From NCBI GenBank assembly GCA_963573385.1, contig CAUYLG010005306.1, positions 119,501-183,500 on the forward strand: DNA of 64,000 nucleotides, given 5' to 3'. This document shows positions 50,985 to 62,450 of the stretch, piece by piece (the stretch's first letter is position 1; each line of letters starts with the position of its first letter). Position numbers and translations under genes: made by a program. Origin of the DNA: Cacajao melanocephalus. Lineage: Eukaryota; Chordata; Mammalia; Primates; Pitheciidae. The notes beneath the pieces are model-generated. The model saw nothing but the letters and a program-made list of their open reading frames with translations, ran no database searches and had not been told where the DNA came from.

Positions 50985-52283
50985 CAAAAAAAAGACTACA
51001 AGAAAGCATCAAGTTGAAATGGTAGAAATAAAAATCATGAAACAAGAGATAAACAATTTATTTGACAGGCTTATAAAAGACTAAATACATTGAAGAATTA
51101 ATAAAGTTTATGATAGATCAAAATCGAAACACAAAGAGAAAAACAAGTGAAAAACAAACAAAACACAGAAAAGCTGGGAGACAATATCAAATTATCTATA
51201 TATGTAGAATTTGAGTGCCAGAAGAAGAGAAAGAGAAAGGGAAGAATAATATCTGAAAAGTTGATAGTTAAGATTTTTCTAAAATAATAAAAGACTAACA
51301 GATACAAGAATCTCATGGAACCTCAATCTGGATAAATACAAATGCACATACAGACACACAAAACACAAAAGTGAGAAACTACTGAATACAAAAGTCAAAA
51401 TAAATATTAAAATAGAGTTTTCAGAGAAGCTATGGAAGTTAGAAGATAAAGTAAGATATTTAAGTATAAAAAGAGGAAAATCAATCTAGAATTCTATTTA
51501 ATACAACTTTCAAAATAAAGATTAATAAACATTTTTACAGACAAGTAAAAGCTGAAAACATTAATTGCTAGCAACTCTATACTATAAAAAAACTTTATAA
51601 AAGATTTTCTGGCAGAAAGAGCACAACAGATGGAAATGTATATCTATACAAAGATATAAAGATAACTACAGTTGGTAAAATAAGAATAAAAGACAATTTG
51701 TCTTATATTTAAACTTTTTAAAATATGATAGTGTAAAGTAAAAGTTGTAACATATAATGGTGCTGGTAATATTTGTAGAAGTCAAATTCATGGTAACAAT
51801 AGAGCAAATGATGAGAGGCAGAAAAGTGAAGCATACTGTTGTAAGTTTCTTAAAATAAACATTAAATGTTACACCACCATTTGAAGGTAGACTCTGATAA
51901 ATTAAACATGTGTAATTTAAAGCCTAAGGAAACTGGTAAAATACAGTAAGGAGGTATAACCAACAAACAAATTTTGAAGATAAAAATAGAAAAAAAAAAC
52001 CTTTAAAAAATCCAATTATTCCCAAAAGTCAGAAAAAGAAAAAAACACTGGGATGAATAGAGAATGACAAATAAGGTGGTAAATTTAAATGCTACCATAG
52101 CAATCATATTACAGATATCTAAACAACCCAATTAAAATGTAGGGATGGGCAAATTGAATTAAATAGCAAGACCCAACAACTTGCTGCCTACAAGAAACAT
52201 ACTTGAAATATACAAACATATTGTTGAAAATTTAAAAAATAGAAAAAGGCAATTAAGCAAATGCCAACCAAAAGATATATTTC
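50985..52283 (+). mobile_element. Old L1 LINE, ORF1 end to start of ORF2
   Basis: 'gttgaaatggtagaaataaa', 'ctggcagaaagagcacaac', 'caagacccaacaacttgctg' and 'cctacaagaaacatacttga' are old L1 text running from the ORF1 region into the first part of ORF2. It breaks at about 52283 where a younger L1 begins. No frame is open. The remaining ORF2 of this element is not found directly downstream. Confidence 0.75.
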
Positions 52284-52318
52284 AGGTAGATAAATCCATG
52301 AAGATGAAAGAAAACTAG

Positions 52319-53329
52319 CACAAAAAGGCTGAAAATTCCAAAAACCAGAATCCCTCGTCTCCTCCAAAGGATCACAACTCTGCACAAGCAAGTGAACAAA
52401 ACTGGATGGAGAATGAGTTTGATGAATTAACAGAAGGAGGCTTCAGAAGGTGGGTAATAACAAATTCCTCTGAGCTAAAGGAGCACATTCTAAACCAATG
52501 CAAGGAAGCTAAGAACCTTGATACAATATTACAGGAATTACTAACTAGAATAACCAGTTTAGAGAAGAACATAAATGACATGATGGAGGTGAAAAACACA
52601 GCATGAGAACTTCATGAAGCATACACAAGTATCAATAGCAAAATTAATTAAACGGAAGAAAGGATATCAGAGATTGAAGGTCAACTTAATGAAATAAAGT
52701 ATAAAGGCAAGATTAGAGAAAAAAGAATAAAAAAGAAAGAACAAAGCCTCCAAGAAGTACGGGACTATGTGAAAAGAACAAACCTACATTTGATTGGTGT
52801 ACTTGAAAGTGATTGGGAGAATGGAACCAAGTTAGAAAACACACCTCAGGATATTATCCAGGAGAACTTCCCCAACCTAGCAAGATAGGCCAATATTCGA
52901 ATTCAGGAAATACAAAAAATACCACAAAGATACTCCTCGAGAAGAGCAACCCCAAGACATACCATCATCAGATTCACCAACGTTGAAATGAAGAAAAAAA
53001 TGTCAAGGGCAGCTAGAGAGAAAGGTCAGGTTACTTACAAAAGGAAGCCCATCAGACTAACAGTGGATTTCTCTGCAGAAACCCTACAAGCCAGAAGAGA
53101 GTGGGGGTCAATATTCAACATTCTTAAAGAAAAGAATTTTCAACCCAGAATTTCATATCCAGCCAAACTAAGCTTCAAAAGAGAAGGAGAAATAAGATCC
53201 TTTACAGACAAGCAACTGCTGAGAGATTTTGTCACCACCAGGCCTGCCTTACAAGAGCTCCTGAAGGAAGCATTAAATATGGAAAGGAAAAACTGGTACC
53301 AGCCACTGCTAAAATATACCAAAATATAA
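52319..53329 (+). pseudogene. L1 ORF1 pseudogene, one frame with three stop codons
   Basis: ORF1 encodes the L1 RNA-binding trimer. The frame starts as KAENSKNQNPSSPPKDHNSA and continues MENEFDELTEGGFRRW (52406) and then the coiled-coil region. Stops are TGA at 52604-52606, TAA at 52649-52651 and TAG at 52886-52888. The C-terminal part (52988-53329) is open and carries EMKKKMSRAAREKGQVTYK, PIRLTVDFSAETLQARREWG and FQPRISYPAKLSF. There is no frameshift from 52319 to 53329, so decay has been mainly by substitution. The length agrees with the usual protein of about 340 residues. Confidence 0.92.
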
Positions 53330-54506
53330 AGACCATTCACACTATGAAGAAACTGCATCAACTAATGGACAAAACAACCAGCTAGCATCTAAATGACAAG
53401 ATCAAATTCACACATAACAGTATTAACCTTAAATGTAAATGGGCTAAATGCCCCAATTAAAAGACACAGACTGGCAAATTGGATAAAGAGTCAAGACCCA
53501 CTGAGGTGCTGTTTTCAAGAGACACATCTCATGTACAAAGACACACAGAGGCACAAAATAAAGGGATGGAGAAAGACTTAAGAAGCAAATGGAAAGCCAA
53601 AAAAAGCAGGGGTTGCAATTCTAGTTTCTGATAAAACAGATTTTAAACCAACAAAGAGCAAAAAGACAAAAAAAAGGGCATTACATAATGGTAAAGGGAT
53701 CAATGAAACAAGAAAAGCTAACCATCCTAAATATATATGCACCCAATACAGGAGCACCCAGATTCATAAAACAAGTTCTTAGAGACCTACAAAGGGACTT
53801 AGTCTCCCACACAATAATAGTGGGAGACTTTAACACCCCACTGTCAATAATAGACAGATCAACAAGACAGAAAATTAACAAGGGTATTCAGGACTTGAAC
53901 TCAGCTCTAGATCAAGAGAACCTAATAGACATTTACAGAACTCTCCACCCCAAATCAACAGAATATACACTATTCTTAGCACCACACAGCACTTATACTA
54001 AAATCAACCATATAATTGGAAGTAACACACTCCTCAGCAAATGCAAAAGAATGGAAATTATAGCAAAAACAGTCTCTCAGACCACAGTGCAATCAAATTA
54101 GAACTCAGGATTAAGAAGCTCACTCAAAACCATACAACTACATGGAAGCTGAATAATATGCTCCTGAATGACTACTGGGTAAATAATGAAATTAAGGCAG
54201 AAATAGAGAAGTTCTCTGAAACCAGTGACAACAAAGACAAAACATACCAGAATCTCTGGGACACATCTAAGGCAGTGTCTAGAGGGAAATTTACAGCACT
54301 AAATGCCCACAGGAGAAAGCAGGAAAGATCTAAAATCAACATCCTAACATCACAATTAAAAGAACTAGAGAAACAAGAGCAACAAATTTAAAAGCTAGCA
54401 GAAGATAAGAAATAACTAAGATCAGAGCAGAACTGAAGGAGATAGAGACACACACACACAAGAAAAAAACTCTTCAAAAAATTTAATGAATCCAGGAGCT
54501 GGTTTG

Positions 54507-54614
54507 TTGAAAAAATTAACCAAATAGATAGACCACCAATATTTTATTGAGGATTTTTGCATTGATGTACATCAGGGATATTGGCCTGAGATTTTCTTGA
54601 AAAAATTAACCAAA
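54507..54614 (+). repeat. Inverted L1 piece between 18-base direct repeats, inside ORF2
   Basis: The 18-base string TTGAAAAAATTAACCAAA occurs at 54507-54524 and 54597-54614. Between them 54538-54596 reads as antisense L1 ORF2 ('attttattgaggatttttgc', 'atcagggatattggcctgag'). Its sense equivalent lies downstream at about 55109-55168. Confidence 0.85.
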
Positions 54615-54705
54615 CAGCCAGGCTAATAAAGAGAGAAGTATAAAATAGACACTATAAAAAGTGATAGAGGGAGATCACCACTGATTCCACAGAAATAGAA
54701 ACTAC

Positions 54706-54725
54706 CATCAGAGTATACTCTGATG
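54706..54725. repeat. Perfect 20-base palindrome inside ORF2
   Basis: CATCAGAGTATACTCTGATG equals its own reverse complement. Related L1 copies have only the left half, so the right half is extra sequence. Confidence 0.9.
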
Positions 54726-54977
54726 CATATAAAGCACTTCTATGCAAATAAACTAGAAAATCTAAAAGAAATGAATAAATTCCTGGACACATGGAACTTT
54801 CCAAGACTAAACCAGAAAGAAGTCAAATTCCTGAATAAACCAATAACAAGTTCTGAAATTGGGGCAGTAATTAATAGCCTACCAAAGAAAAAAAAAAAAA
54901 GCCCAGGATGAGATGGATTCATAGCTGATTTCTACTAAAGGTACAAGGAGGAGCAGGTACCATTCTTCCTAAAACTA

Positions 54978-55026
54978 TTCCAAACAATAGGAATATCCAG
55001 CCAAACTAAGCTTCCAAACAATAGGA
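54978..55026 (+). repeat. ORF1-derived 22-mer inserted in ORF2 between 15-base direct repeats
   Basis: TTCCAAACAATAGGA is at 54978-54992 and 55012-55026. The segment 54993-55014 is identical over 22 bases to 53155-53176 in ORF1 of the same element. Confidence 0.88.
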
Positions 55027-57140
55027 AAAGAAGGACTTCTCCCTAATTCATTTTATGAGGCCAGCATCATCCTGATACCAAAACCTGGCAGAGACACAAC
55101 GAAAAAGAAACTTTCAGGCCAATATCCCTGATGAACATTAATGTGAAAATCCTCAGTAAAATACTGGCAAACTGAATCCAGCAGCAGCACATCAAGGCTT
55201 CTTCAACATATGAAAATCAATAAATGTAATCCATCACATAAACAGAACCAATGACAAAAACCACATGATTATCTCAATAGATGCAGAAAATGCCTTAGAT
55301 AAAATTCAACACCCCTTCATGCAGAAAACACTCAATAACTAGATATTGATGGAACTTGTATCAAAATAATAAGAGCTATTTATGACAAACCCACAGCCAA
55401 TATCATATGAATATGCAAAAGCTGGAAGCATTCCCTTTGGAAACCAGCATAAGACAAGGATGCCCTTTCTCATCACTACTATTCAACATAGTATTGGAAG
55501 TTTTGGCCAGGGCAATGTGGCAAGAGAAAGAAATAAAGGGTATTCAATAGGAAGAGAGGAAGTCAAATTATCTCTGTTTGCAGATGACATGATTGTGTAT
55601 TTAGAAAACCCCATCATCTCAGTCCAAAATCTCCTTAAGCTGATAAGCAACTTTAGCAAAGTCTCAGCATACAAAATCTGTGTGTAAAAATCACAAGCAT
55701 TCCCTATACAAAAATAATAGAGAAACAGATAGCCAAAGCATCAGCAAACTCCTATTCACAAGTGCTACAAAGAGAATAAAATACCTAGGAATACAACTTA
55801 AAAGGGATGTGAATGAACTCTTAAAGGAGAACTACAAACCACTGCTCAAGGAAATAAGAGAGGACATGAACAAATGAAAAAACATTTCATGCTCATGGAG
55901 AGGAAGAATCAATATTGTGAAAATGGCCATACTGCCCAAAGTAATTTATAGATTCAATACTCTCCCCATCAAGCTACCATTGACTTTCTTCACAGAATTA
56001 GAAAAAAAAAAAACTACTTTAAATTTAAATTTCATATGGACCCAAAAAAGAGTCTGTATAGCCAAGACAATCCTAAGCAAAAAGAACAAAGCTGGAGGGA
56101 TCATGCCACCTCACTTCAAACTACACTACAAGGGGACAGTAATCAAAACAGCATGATACTGGTACCAAAACAAATACATAGTCCAGTGGAACAGAACAGA
56201 GGCCTCTGAAATAACACCATACGTATATAACCATATGACCTTTGACAAACCTGAAAAAAACAAGCAATGCGGAAAGAATTTTCTATTTAATAAATGGTAC
56301 GAGAAAACTGGCTAGCCATATTCAGAAAACTGAAACTGGATCTCTTCCTTACATCTTATACAAAAATCAACTCAAGATGGATTAAAGATTTAAATGTAAG
56401 ACCTAAAACTGTAAAAAGCCCTAGAAGAAAATGTAGGCAATACTATTCAGCATGTAGGCAAGGACAAAGACTTCATGACTAAAACACCAAAAGCAACTAC
56501 AACAAAGGCCAAAATTGACAAATGAGATCTAATTTAACTAAAGAGCTTCTGCACAGCAAAATAAACTATCATCAGAGTGAACAGGCAACCTACAGAATGG
56601 GAGAAAATTTTTGCAATCTATCCATCTAGCAAAGGTCTAATATCCAGAATCTACAAAGAACTTAAACACATTTACAAGAAAAAAAACCAAACAACCCCAT
56701 CAAAAAGTGGGCAAAGGATATGAACAGACACTTTTCAAAAGAAAACATTTATGTGGCCAACAAATGATGAGCACATGAAAAAATGCTCATCATCACTGGT
56801 TATTAGAGAAATGCAAATCAAAACCACAGTGAGATACCATCTCACACCAGTTAGAATGGTGATCATTAAAAAGTTAGGAAACAACAGATGCTGGAGAGGA
56901 TGTGGAGAAATGGGAATGCTTTTACACTGTTAGTAGGAGTGTAAATTAGTTCAACCATTGTGGAAGACTGTGGCAATTCCTCAAGGATCTAAAACTAGAA
57001 ATATCATTTGACCCAGCAATCCCATTAATGGATATATACCCAAAGGATTATAAATCATTCACCTATAAAGACACATGCACATGTATGTTTATTGCAGCAC
57101 TATTTACAATAGCAAAGACATTCGATTATCCCAAATGTAT

Positions 57141-57512
57141 ATAATAAGTTACCATTCAACAGCAAACAGAAGCAAAATATCAATACATGCAACAACATGA
57201 ATAAATCTCAAAATCATTCTGCTAAGTAAAATAACCCAGACCAAAGGGATACATAATATCTAATTTAATATATATATATGACATAGTGGAAAAGATAAAA
57301 CTATAGGGATAGAAATAAAATCAGTGGTTGCCAGAAACTGAGAGTTGAGATGAGATTGACTCCTCCAATAAGGGAGATAAAATCTATACTTTGACTTTGG
57401 TGGTAGCTCTATGGCTATATATTTGTCAAAAGTAATAGAATTGTACACTTAAGAGGATGAATTTTAGTGTATGTAAATTATACCTCAATAAACCTGATGT
57501 TAAAAATAAATA
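57141..57512 (+). mobile_element. Old L1 LINE 3' end, first of three
   Basis: 'catgcaacaacatgaataaa', 'tctcaaaatcattctgctaa', 'aaatcagtggttgccagaaa', 'ttgtacacttaagaggatga' and 'aattatacctcaataaacct' are the classical 3' end of an old (L1M) element. Confidence 0.85.
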
Positions 57513-57519
57513 AATATTG

Positions 57520-58245
57520 AAAACAGTATAGAGGTTCCTCAAAAAATTAAAAATAGAACAACTAGATGACCTAGTAATCCCACTACTGGTTATATAGCCA
57601 AAGGATATGGAATCAGTATGTCAGAGATATCTGCACTTTCTTGTTCATTGCAGCATTATTTGCAATAGCAAAGATATGGAATTAACCTAAGTATCAACAG
57701 ATGAATGGATAAAGAAACTATGGCATATATATACCATGGGATGCTATTCAGTCTTAATAAAAAAAAAAAAAAGGAAGGAAATCCTGTCATTTGTGACAAC
57801 ATGAATGACTCTAAAGGACATTATGCTAAGTGAAATAAGCCAGGCACAGAAACACAAATACTGCATAATGTTACATACATGTGGAATCCAAAAAAATAAA
57901 CTTATAAAAATAAAGGGTAAATGGTAGTTACTAGTGGCTGAGGGATGGATGGAGTTGCGGAGAAGTTGGTCCAAGAATACGAAATGTTAGATAAGAGGAA
58001 TAACTTCACTAAATCTATTATATAGCATAATGACTACAGTTAATAACAATGTATTATATTCTTGAAAATTGGTAAGAGGGTATATTTTAAGCATTTCATA
58101 ACAAAAACATCATAAGTATCTGAGGTAATACTTATGTTAAGTAGATTGATTTAGCCATTCCACAATGTATATATGTTTTGAAACATCATGTTACAGACCA
58201 TAAGCATATACAATTTATATTTGTCAAATAAATAAATAAACATAA
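57520..58245 (+). mobile_element. Old L1 LINE 3' end, second of three (L1MA-like)
   Basis: 'agaggttcctcaaaaaatta', 'ctagtaatcccactactggt', 'catatataccatgggatgct', 'attatgctaagtgaaataag', 'gttactagtggctgagggat' and 'ttatatttgtcaaataaata'. It covers the ORF2 end and the whole 3' untranslated region with an A-rich tail. Confidence 0.9.
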
Positions 58246-58479
58246 ATAGATATATGCTGAATAAAAACCTTTGAAAATAAAATTACTTATATATAAGAAT
58301 GGCTTGTGATAATCACAGTAACAAAAAAAGTGAAAAAAATAAAGCAAATAGTAAAAAAATAATATATATGGAAGACAAAAATATACTATAATACAGTATG
58401 TGGTATCTCAGAGGTGCATAAGGCACTTCCAATCTGCAATGGAAGATCTATATTCAAAGATATTACAGAAGAAAATGAC

Positions 58480-59192
58480 CATGTCTGCAGCCACTAGTGG
58501 AATGTTTATTAAAATGATGATACCTCTACACACCTATTAAAATGGTTAATATGGAAAATACTGAAAATACCAAGTGCTGATGAAGGGAGCATTGAATGTT
58601 CATACATTGCTTATAGGTATGCAAAAAAGGCATAGCCATTTATGGGAACAATTTGACAGTTTCTTATAAATTTAAATATATACTTCCTGTATGCTCCAGC
58701 AGTCATACTCTTGCATCTTTACCTAAAATAAATGAAAATGTATATTCACATAAAAACCTGTACATGAATGTTTGTAGCAATTCTATTCATAACAACTTAA
58801 ATGTGAAAACAAGCCAAAAGTCCTTCAGTGGGTGAATAGATAAGCAGTCATGTTCCCATACAATTAAATACTAACTCAGCAGTAAAAAGAAGTGTGTTAT
58901 TGACACCTGTGAAAACCTTGATGAATCTCAAAGGCATAAGCCTGAAAGAGTCAGTCTCCAAAAAGTACATACTACATCATTCAATTTATATGACATTCTT
59001 CAAAAGACAAAACCATGAGATGGGAACAGACCAGTGGTTGTCAGCGGTTGAGGTACAAGGAGGCTATGACTACAAAGGAATAAATAAGGTAGATTTTTGG
59101 GGTGATAGGACTGCTCTGTGTCATGATCATGGTGATAGTTACACAAATCTACAGATGTGTTAATATTAGTAGAACTCTACACACACACACAC
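58480..59192 (+). mobile_element. Old L1 LINE 3' end, third of three
   Basis: 'aaaataccaagtgctgatga', 'gggaacaatttgacagtttc', 'tagcaattctattcataaca', 'gtcagtctccaaaaagtaca' and 'agaccagtggttgtcagcgg', then 'ggggtgataggactgctctg'. An old L1 ORF2 end and 3' untranslated region, closing with an (AC)n run at 59178-59194. Confidence 0.85.
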
Positions 59193-60534
59193 ACAAAAAG
59201 AGGCAATTTTACTATTTGTTAATTTTTAAATATTAAAACAATACAAAATAAGAAAATGAAAATAATAAAGAAATGTGAAGTGTCAGCAACTAGAACAAAA
59301 AAATATAAACTAAACACCTCCAACAAAACTTCAATTTCTGTGGGCCTGCTTTGTACAGAAAGATCAGAAACCTTCACACTGCATCTCTTTCACTCACAGC
59401 CAGCCTAGGAATGGGCCCTGATGAGTAACTTTAAAGTTTCAGCTGCAGCTGGATCTCTATGTTAGTAACTGTGAATAGTTGGGTAGTAATGAGCATCATT
59501 TATTATATACTTCTAATACTCATAGGTCCTGGAGTGAAGCACTATCAGAAAGAGAACTGACATTACCCTATCAGAATATGTCATTCTGCATTGCTGATGG
59601 CCATCTTGTGTAGATCATATTGCTTGCAGAGACTTTTTTTTCTTTCTTAATATGATCTAGAGGCTATACTGTAATGTCTGTATGAATAAATGTGTTTATC
59701 ATTGTAAGCTGTGTGTGTAGGTGCAGGAGCCTCTGTGGTATCTGCGGTGTGCTTGCATGCTCAGAATAACGAGACAGATTCACCATTCTGCACCTCTAAT
59801 TGCTTGTGAACATTTTTAAGGAACTTAGACCTAAAGTGTCTAGGCTGACACTGGACTGTCCTGCTGTAAGAAGCCCCTATTCCACCTCACCTACCCACCC
59901 CCAATTAGTCTTCACTGCTATATTCCAATTTCAGAAACTAAGAATGTTTTTTTCTGGAAACATTGTACATTTGGAAGGGCTAGATAGAAAAGGGAAATGA
60001 GGCACCAGGCAACAAAATCCCAGTGGAAGAGATGTGAATGTTTTCTAAAGAAAAGGAGAGGGACATTTTGGAGAAATCCGAAGACACTAGGAACCAGGAT
60101 CTGTCTACAAGGGTACACCTAAAGGAGGGTTAATTTTAATGTGTGCTCTTTCCTTTGGAAAGAATTAATGGAATATACTTATAAATCATATATCCTTGTT
60201 TTACAACCTATGTGCTAGTTTCCCTTAATGAACTCCTTTTGTCATTGAAGTCTGAGACCCCCTCCTACATTAGCTTGCTGTGACAAGGGAATATAGACGA
60301 GAGAGCAGAAAGTAAGGGCATGAGCAGATAGTTCTGTATTCACTCCTGCGCTGATGCTAGGGAGATGAAGCAACAAGCTGGAAAGGGAGACAGAGTTCAG
60401 ATTGGCCAGAGGGTCTATAGTTATGAGGTGAGTGGTGGCCCTCAGCAAAGCTGGGGCCACAGACAAAAGATGCTCAGTGGCTGCCTTCAGGAGCTGACTT
60501 GAGATACAACTCTTTCATTGCCTAAGATATACAG
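59193..60534. other. Unassigned non-coding sequence
   Basis: No gene or repeat recognised. Frames at 59800-60118 and 60242-60466 show no known domain. Confidence 0.4.
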
Positions 60535-60712
60535 GGCAGCATTTCTTAAGGTACTGTCTACTGACCTGGGCACTTATGTTTTAAATGCACATTTCTAGGC
60601 TCTACTTCAGACATGTTGAATCAGAGTGTCCAAAGGTAGAACCAAGACACTTTACATTTTAAAATGTAACTCGCAGGTAATTCTCATGCAGCATGAGTTT
60701 TGAAATTTTATC
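60535..60712 (+). mobile_element. hAT miniature element, MER5-like
   Basis: 'gcagcatttcttaaggtact', 'ttttaaatgcacatttctag', 'gctctacttcagacatgttg', 'aatcagagtgtccaaagg' and 'caggtaattctcatgcagca' follow the MER5/MER58 order. Confidence 0.7.
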
Positions 60713-60759
60713 CCCAAGGTGACCCATCAGTGAGTAGGTAAGCTGACCCTTAGCCGGGT

Positions 60760-60850
60760 CTTTCTCCTTCTCCTTTTTCTTCCTCCTCCTTCTCTTCTTT
60801 TTCTCCTTTCCTCCCTCCTCCTTTCTTTTCATCTCTCTCTCCTCGTTTTC
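60760..60850. repeat. Polypyrimidine (CT-rich) tract
   Basis: Almost continuous C/T for about 85 bases on the plus strand, built from CTT, CTCC and TTTC units. Confidence 0.93.
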
Positions 60851-61763
60851 TCTGCCTCCTCATAATGATGATGATTGTTATTTTTATCATTATCTTTGCT
60901 AGAGAAATTAGAGGGATGGGATTTTTTTTTCCTATCGCAGTCTAATGTAGTTACGAATGAAATATTTTTAAAGAACTATGAAAAACAGTGTTTCTCAAGG
61001 CCTTCTGTCTACCCTAGTTAGGGATAAAAAATTACACTATTTCCTGCTCCCAAAAGCGAATACCTCTCTATAATTAGTAATGCCGTGAGCTGCCACTGTG
61101 GAAAATCTGTTTACATGCAAAGTTTCTCCCCTGGTAAAGAAGGTTCACACCAGTTATGTGAACCTAGTAAATGTATCTGTCATCAAGAGGAGCAGTAATA
61201 ATTCAGTTTACGTGTATTTTTATATGTATTAATTTCCATAAACTAAGTTTCACACCCTGAATATGTTGCTGTAATGCAAGAATATTTTATAATCTGGAAC
61301 TTTTCCCAAGTATTTTGGATTGGTAATGCCACTTTTTTTTTAACACTGTAAAACCCATCTTCACCTTTCTCCTGAGTGACTCAGGTTACAAACTTTGACA
61401 GTATTCAGGGCAGTTTTACTACATTTTTTTATCTGAAGTCTTATTTTCTTAATGGTTAAAATGTATTCTTTGTCCAGAAAGAGAAAAAGTAATAAAAAGA
61501 TAAATAGTTGAACTCACAGAAGAAAGAAAAGTATTTCTCTTCTAAATGTGTAGATTTCCAAAGTTAGTTTTAAAATTCCTCATTATTCTCTGCTCTATTT
61601 GTAAGAATATTCATCCATCCATTGTATGCCGTTCTCTTTCAAATACAGTATATTAAAGAAAGATTTTCAATATTATTTTGGACAAAATCTTTTACTTCAA
61701 AATAATATCTTTACGTATTTAAAATGTGTTGGGTTAGAGAATATTAATTTGGAAACATCCCGG
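60851..61763. other. Unassigned non-coding sequence
   Basis: No gene or repeat recognised. Confidence 0.4.
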
Positions 61764-62130
61764 TTTTTTTCTTTCCAACTTTTATATTCAAGGGGTACAT
61801 GTGCAGGCTTGTTACATGGGTAAGCTGTGTATTGTGGGGGTTTGGTATATAGATTAATTTTGTCACCCAGGTGATCAACATAATGCCCATTAGGTAGTTT
61901 TTAAATCCTCACCCTTCTCCACCCTCAAGTAGGCCTCACAGTCTATTGTTCCCTTCTTTGTGTCCATGTGTACTCAGTGTTTAGCTTCCACTTATAAAGG
62001 TGAGCATGTGGTATTTGGTTTTTTGTTCTTGCATTAAATTGCTTACTATAACGGCCTCCAGTTCCATTCATGTTGCTGCAAAGGACATGATTTCATTCTT
62101 GTTATGACTGCATAGTATTCCATGGTGTAT
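61764..62130 (-). mobile_element. L1 LINE, 5'-truncated, minus strand
   Basis: T-rich start, then 'caaggggtacatgtgcaggc', 'ttgttacatgggtaagctgt', 'agcttccacttataaaggtg' and 'gcatagtattccatggtgta'. Only the 3' end is present. A weak target-site duplication is possible: 'ggaaacatcc' at 61751-61760 and 'agagacatct' at 62131-62140. Confidence 0.9.
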
Positions 62131-62289
62131 AGAGACATCTGCTTTTATTTTAAAATTACATCTTTATATCTTAACCTTGACATTTATTGACTCCATTTTA
62201 CATACTCCATAAAACAGTCAAGAAATGGGTGTTAGACAACTAAAAAAACCCTGCATATATTAAATGCCACCCACTGTGAATAAACTATC

Positions 62290-62450
62290 ACAACACCCTA
62301 ACATTCTATTTATCCCCATTTTACAGACAGAAATACTGAAGTTCAAAGATGTTAAACAACCTACCCATGCCCACATAACCAGTAAAGGAGGCAGCTAAAT
62401 CCAAGCTGAGGTCCTCATGACCTCCAAGATTTTATGGTTCCCAATATGCC
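62290..62450 (-). mobile_element. MIR SINE fragment
   Basis: 'ttatccccattttacagaca', 'gaaatactgaagttcaaaga', 'tgttaaacaacctacccatg', 'cccacataaccagtaaagga' and 'ggcagctaaatccaagctga' read as the reverse complement of MIR in the correct order. Confidence 0.82.

Larger units (their letters stand above)
53393..57135 (+). pseudogene. L1 ORF2 pseudogene (endonuclease and reverse transcriptase)
   Basis: ORF2 begins at the ATG at 53393 (MTRSNSHITVLTLNVNGLNA). Endonuclease motifs: QETHL is present, GDFN is present near 53824, and [10 protein letters not shown] is present at about 54077 but in another frame. The family's KIDHI reads KINHI (catalytic aspartate to asparagine). Reverse transcriptase: [13 protein letters not shown] near 55575-55610 keeps the catalytic aspartates. 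The C-terminal region is readable to about 57135. At least ten stops and shifts break it, and a segment of about 45 bases near 55190 is deleted. Three small extra insertions are described under findings. It cannot make a functional enzyme. Confidence 0.93.
52284..57140 (+). mobile_element. Primate L1 LINE, ORF1 and ORF2 present but decayed
   Basis: Starts in the last part of the 5' untranslated region ('gaagatgaaagaaaactagc'), then ORF1 (52319-53329), a short spacer and ORF2 (53393 to about 57135). It lacks the internal promoter part of the 5' region. It also loses its 3' untranslated region: after 'acaatagcaaagaca' the text changes to that of an older L1. By sequence it is an older L1PA or L1PB-age copy. 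It is inserted in, or joined to, old L1 sequence on both sides. Confidence 0.92.

Noticed and set aside
53688..54391. Long open frames that could look like a retrovirus or a functional reverse transcriptase locus
   Set aside because: They are L1 ORF2 endonuclease pieces in alternating frames with stops and a changed catalytic residue; there is no LTR or envelope, and no intact protein.
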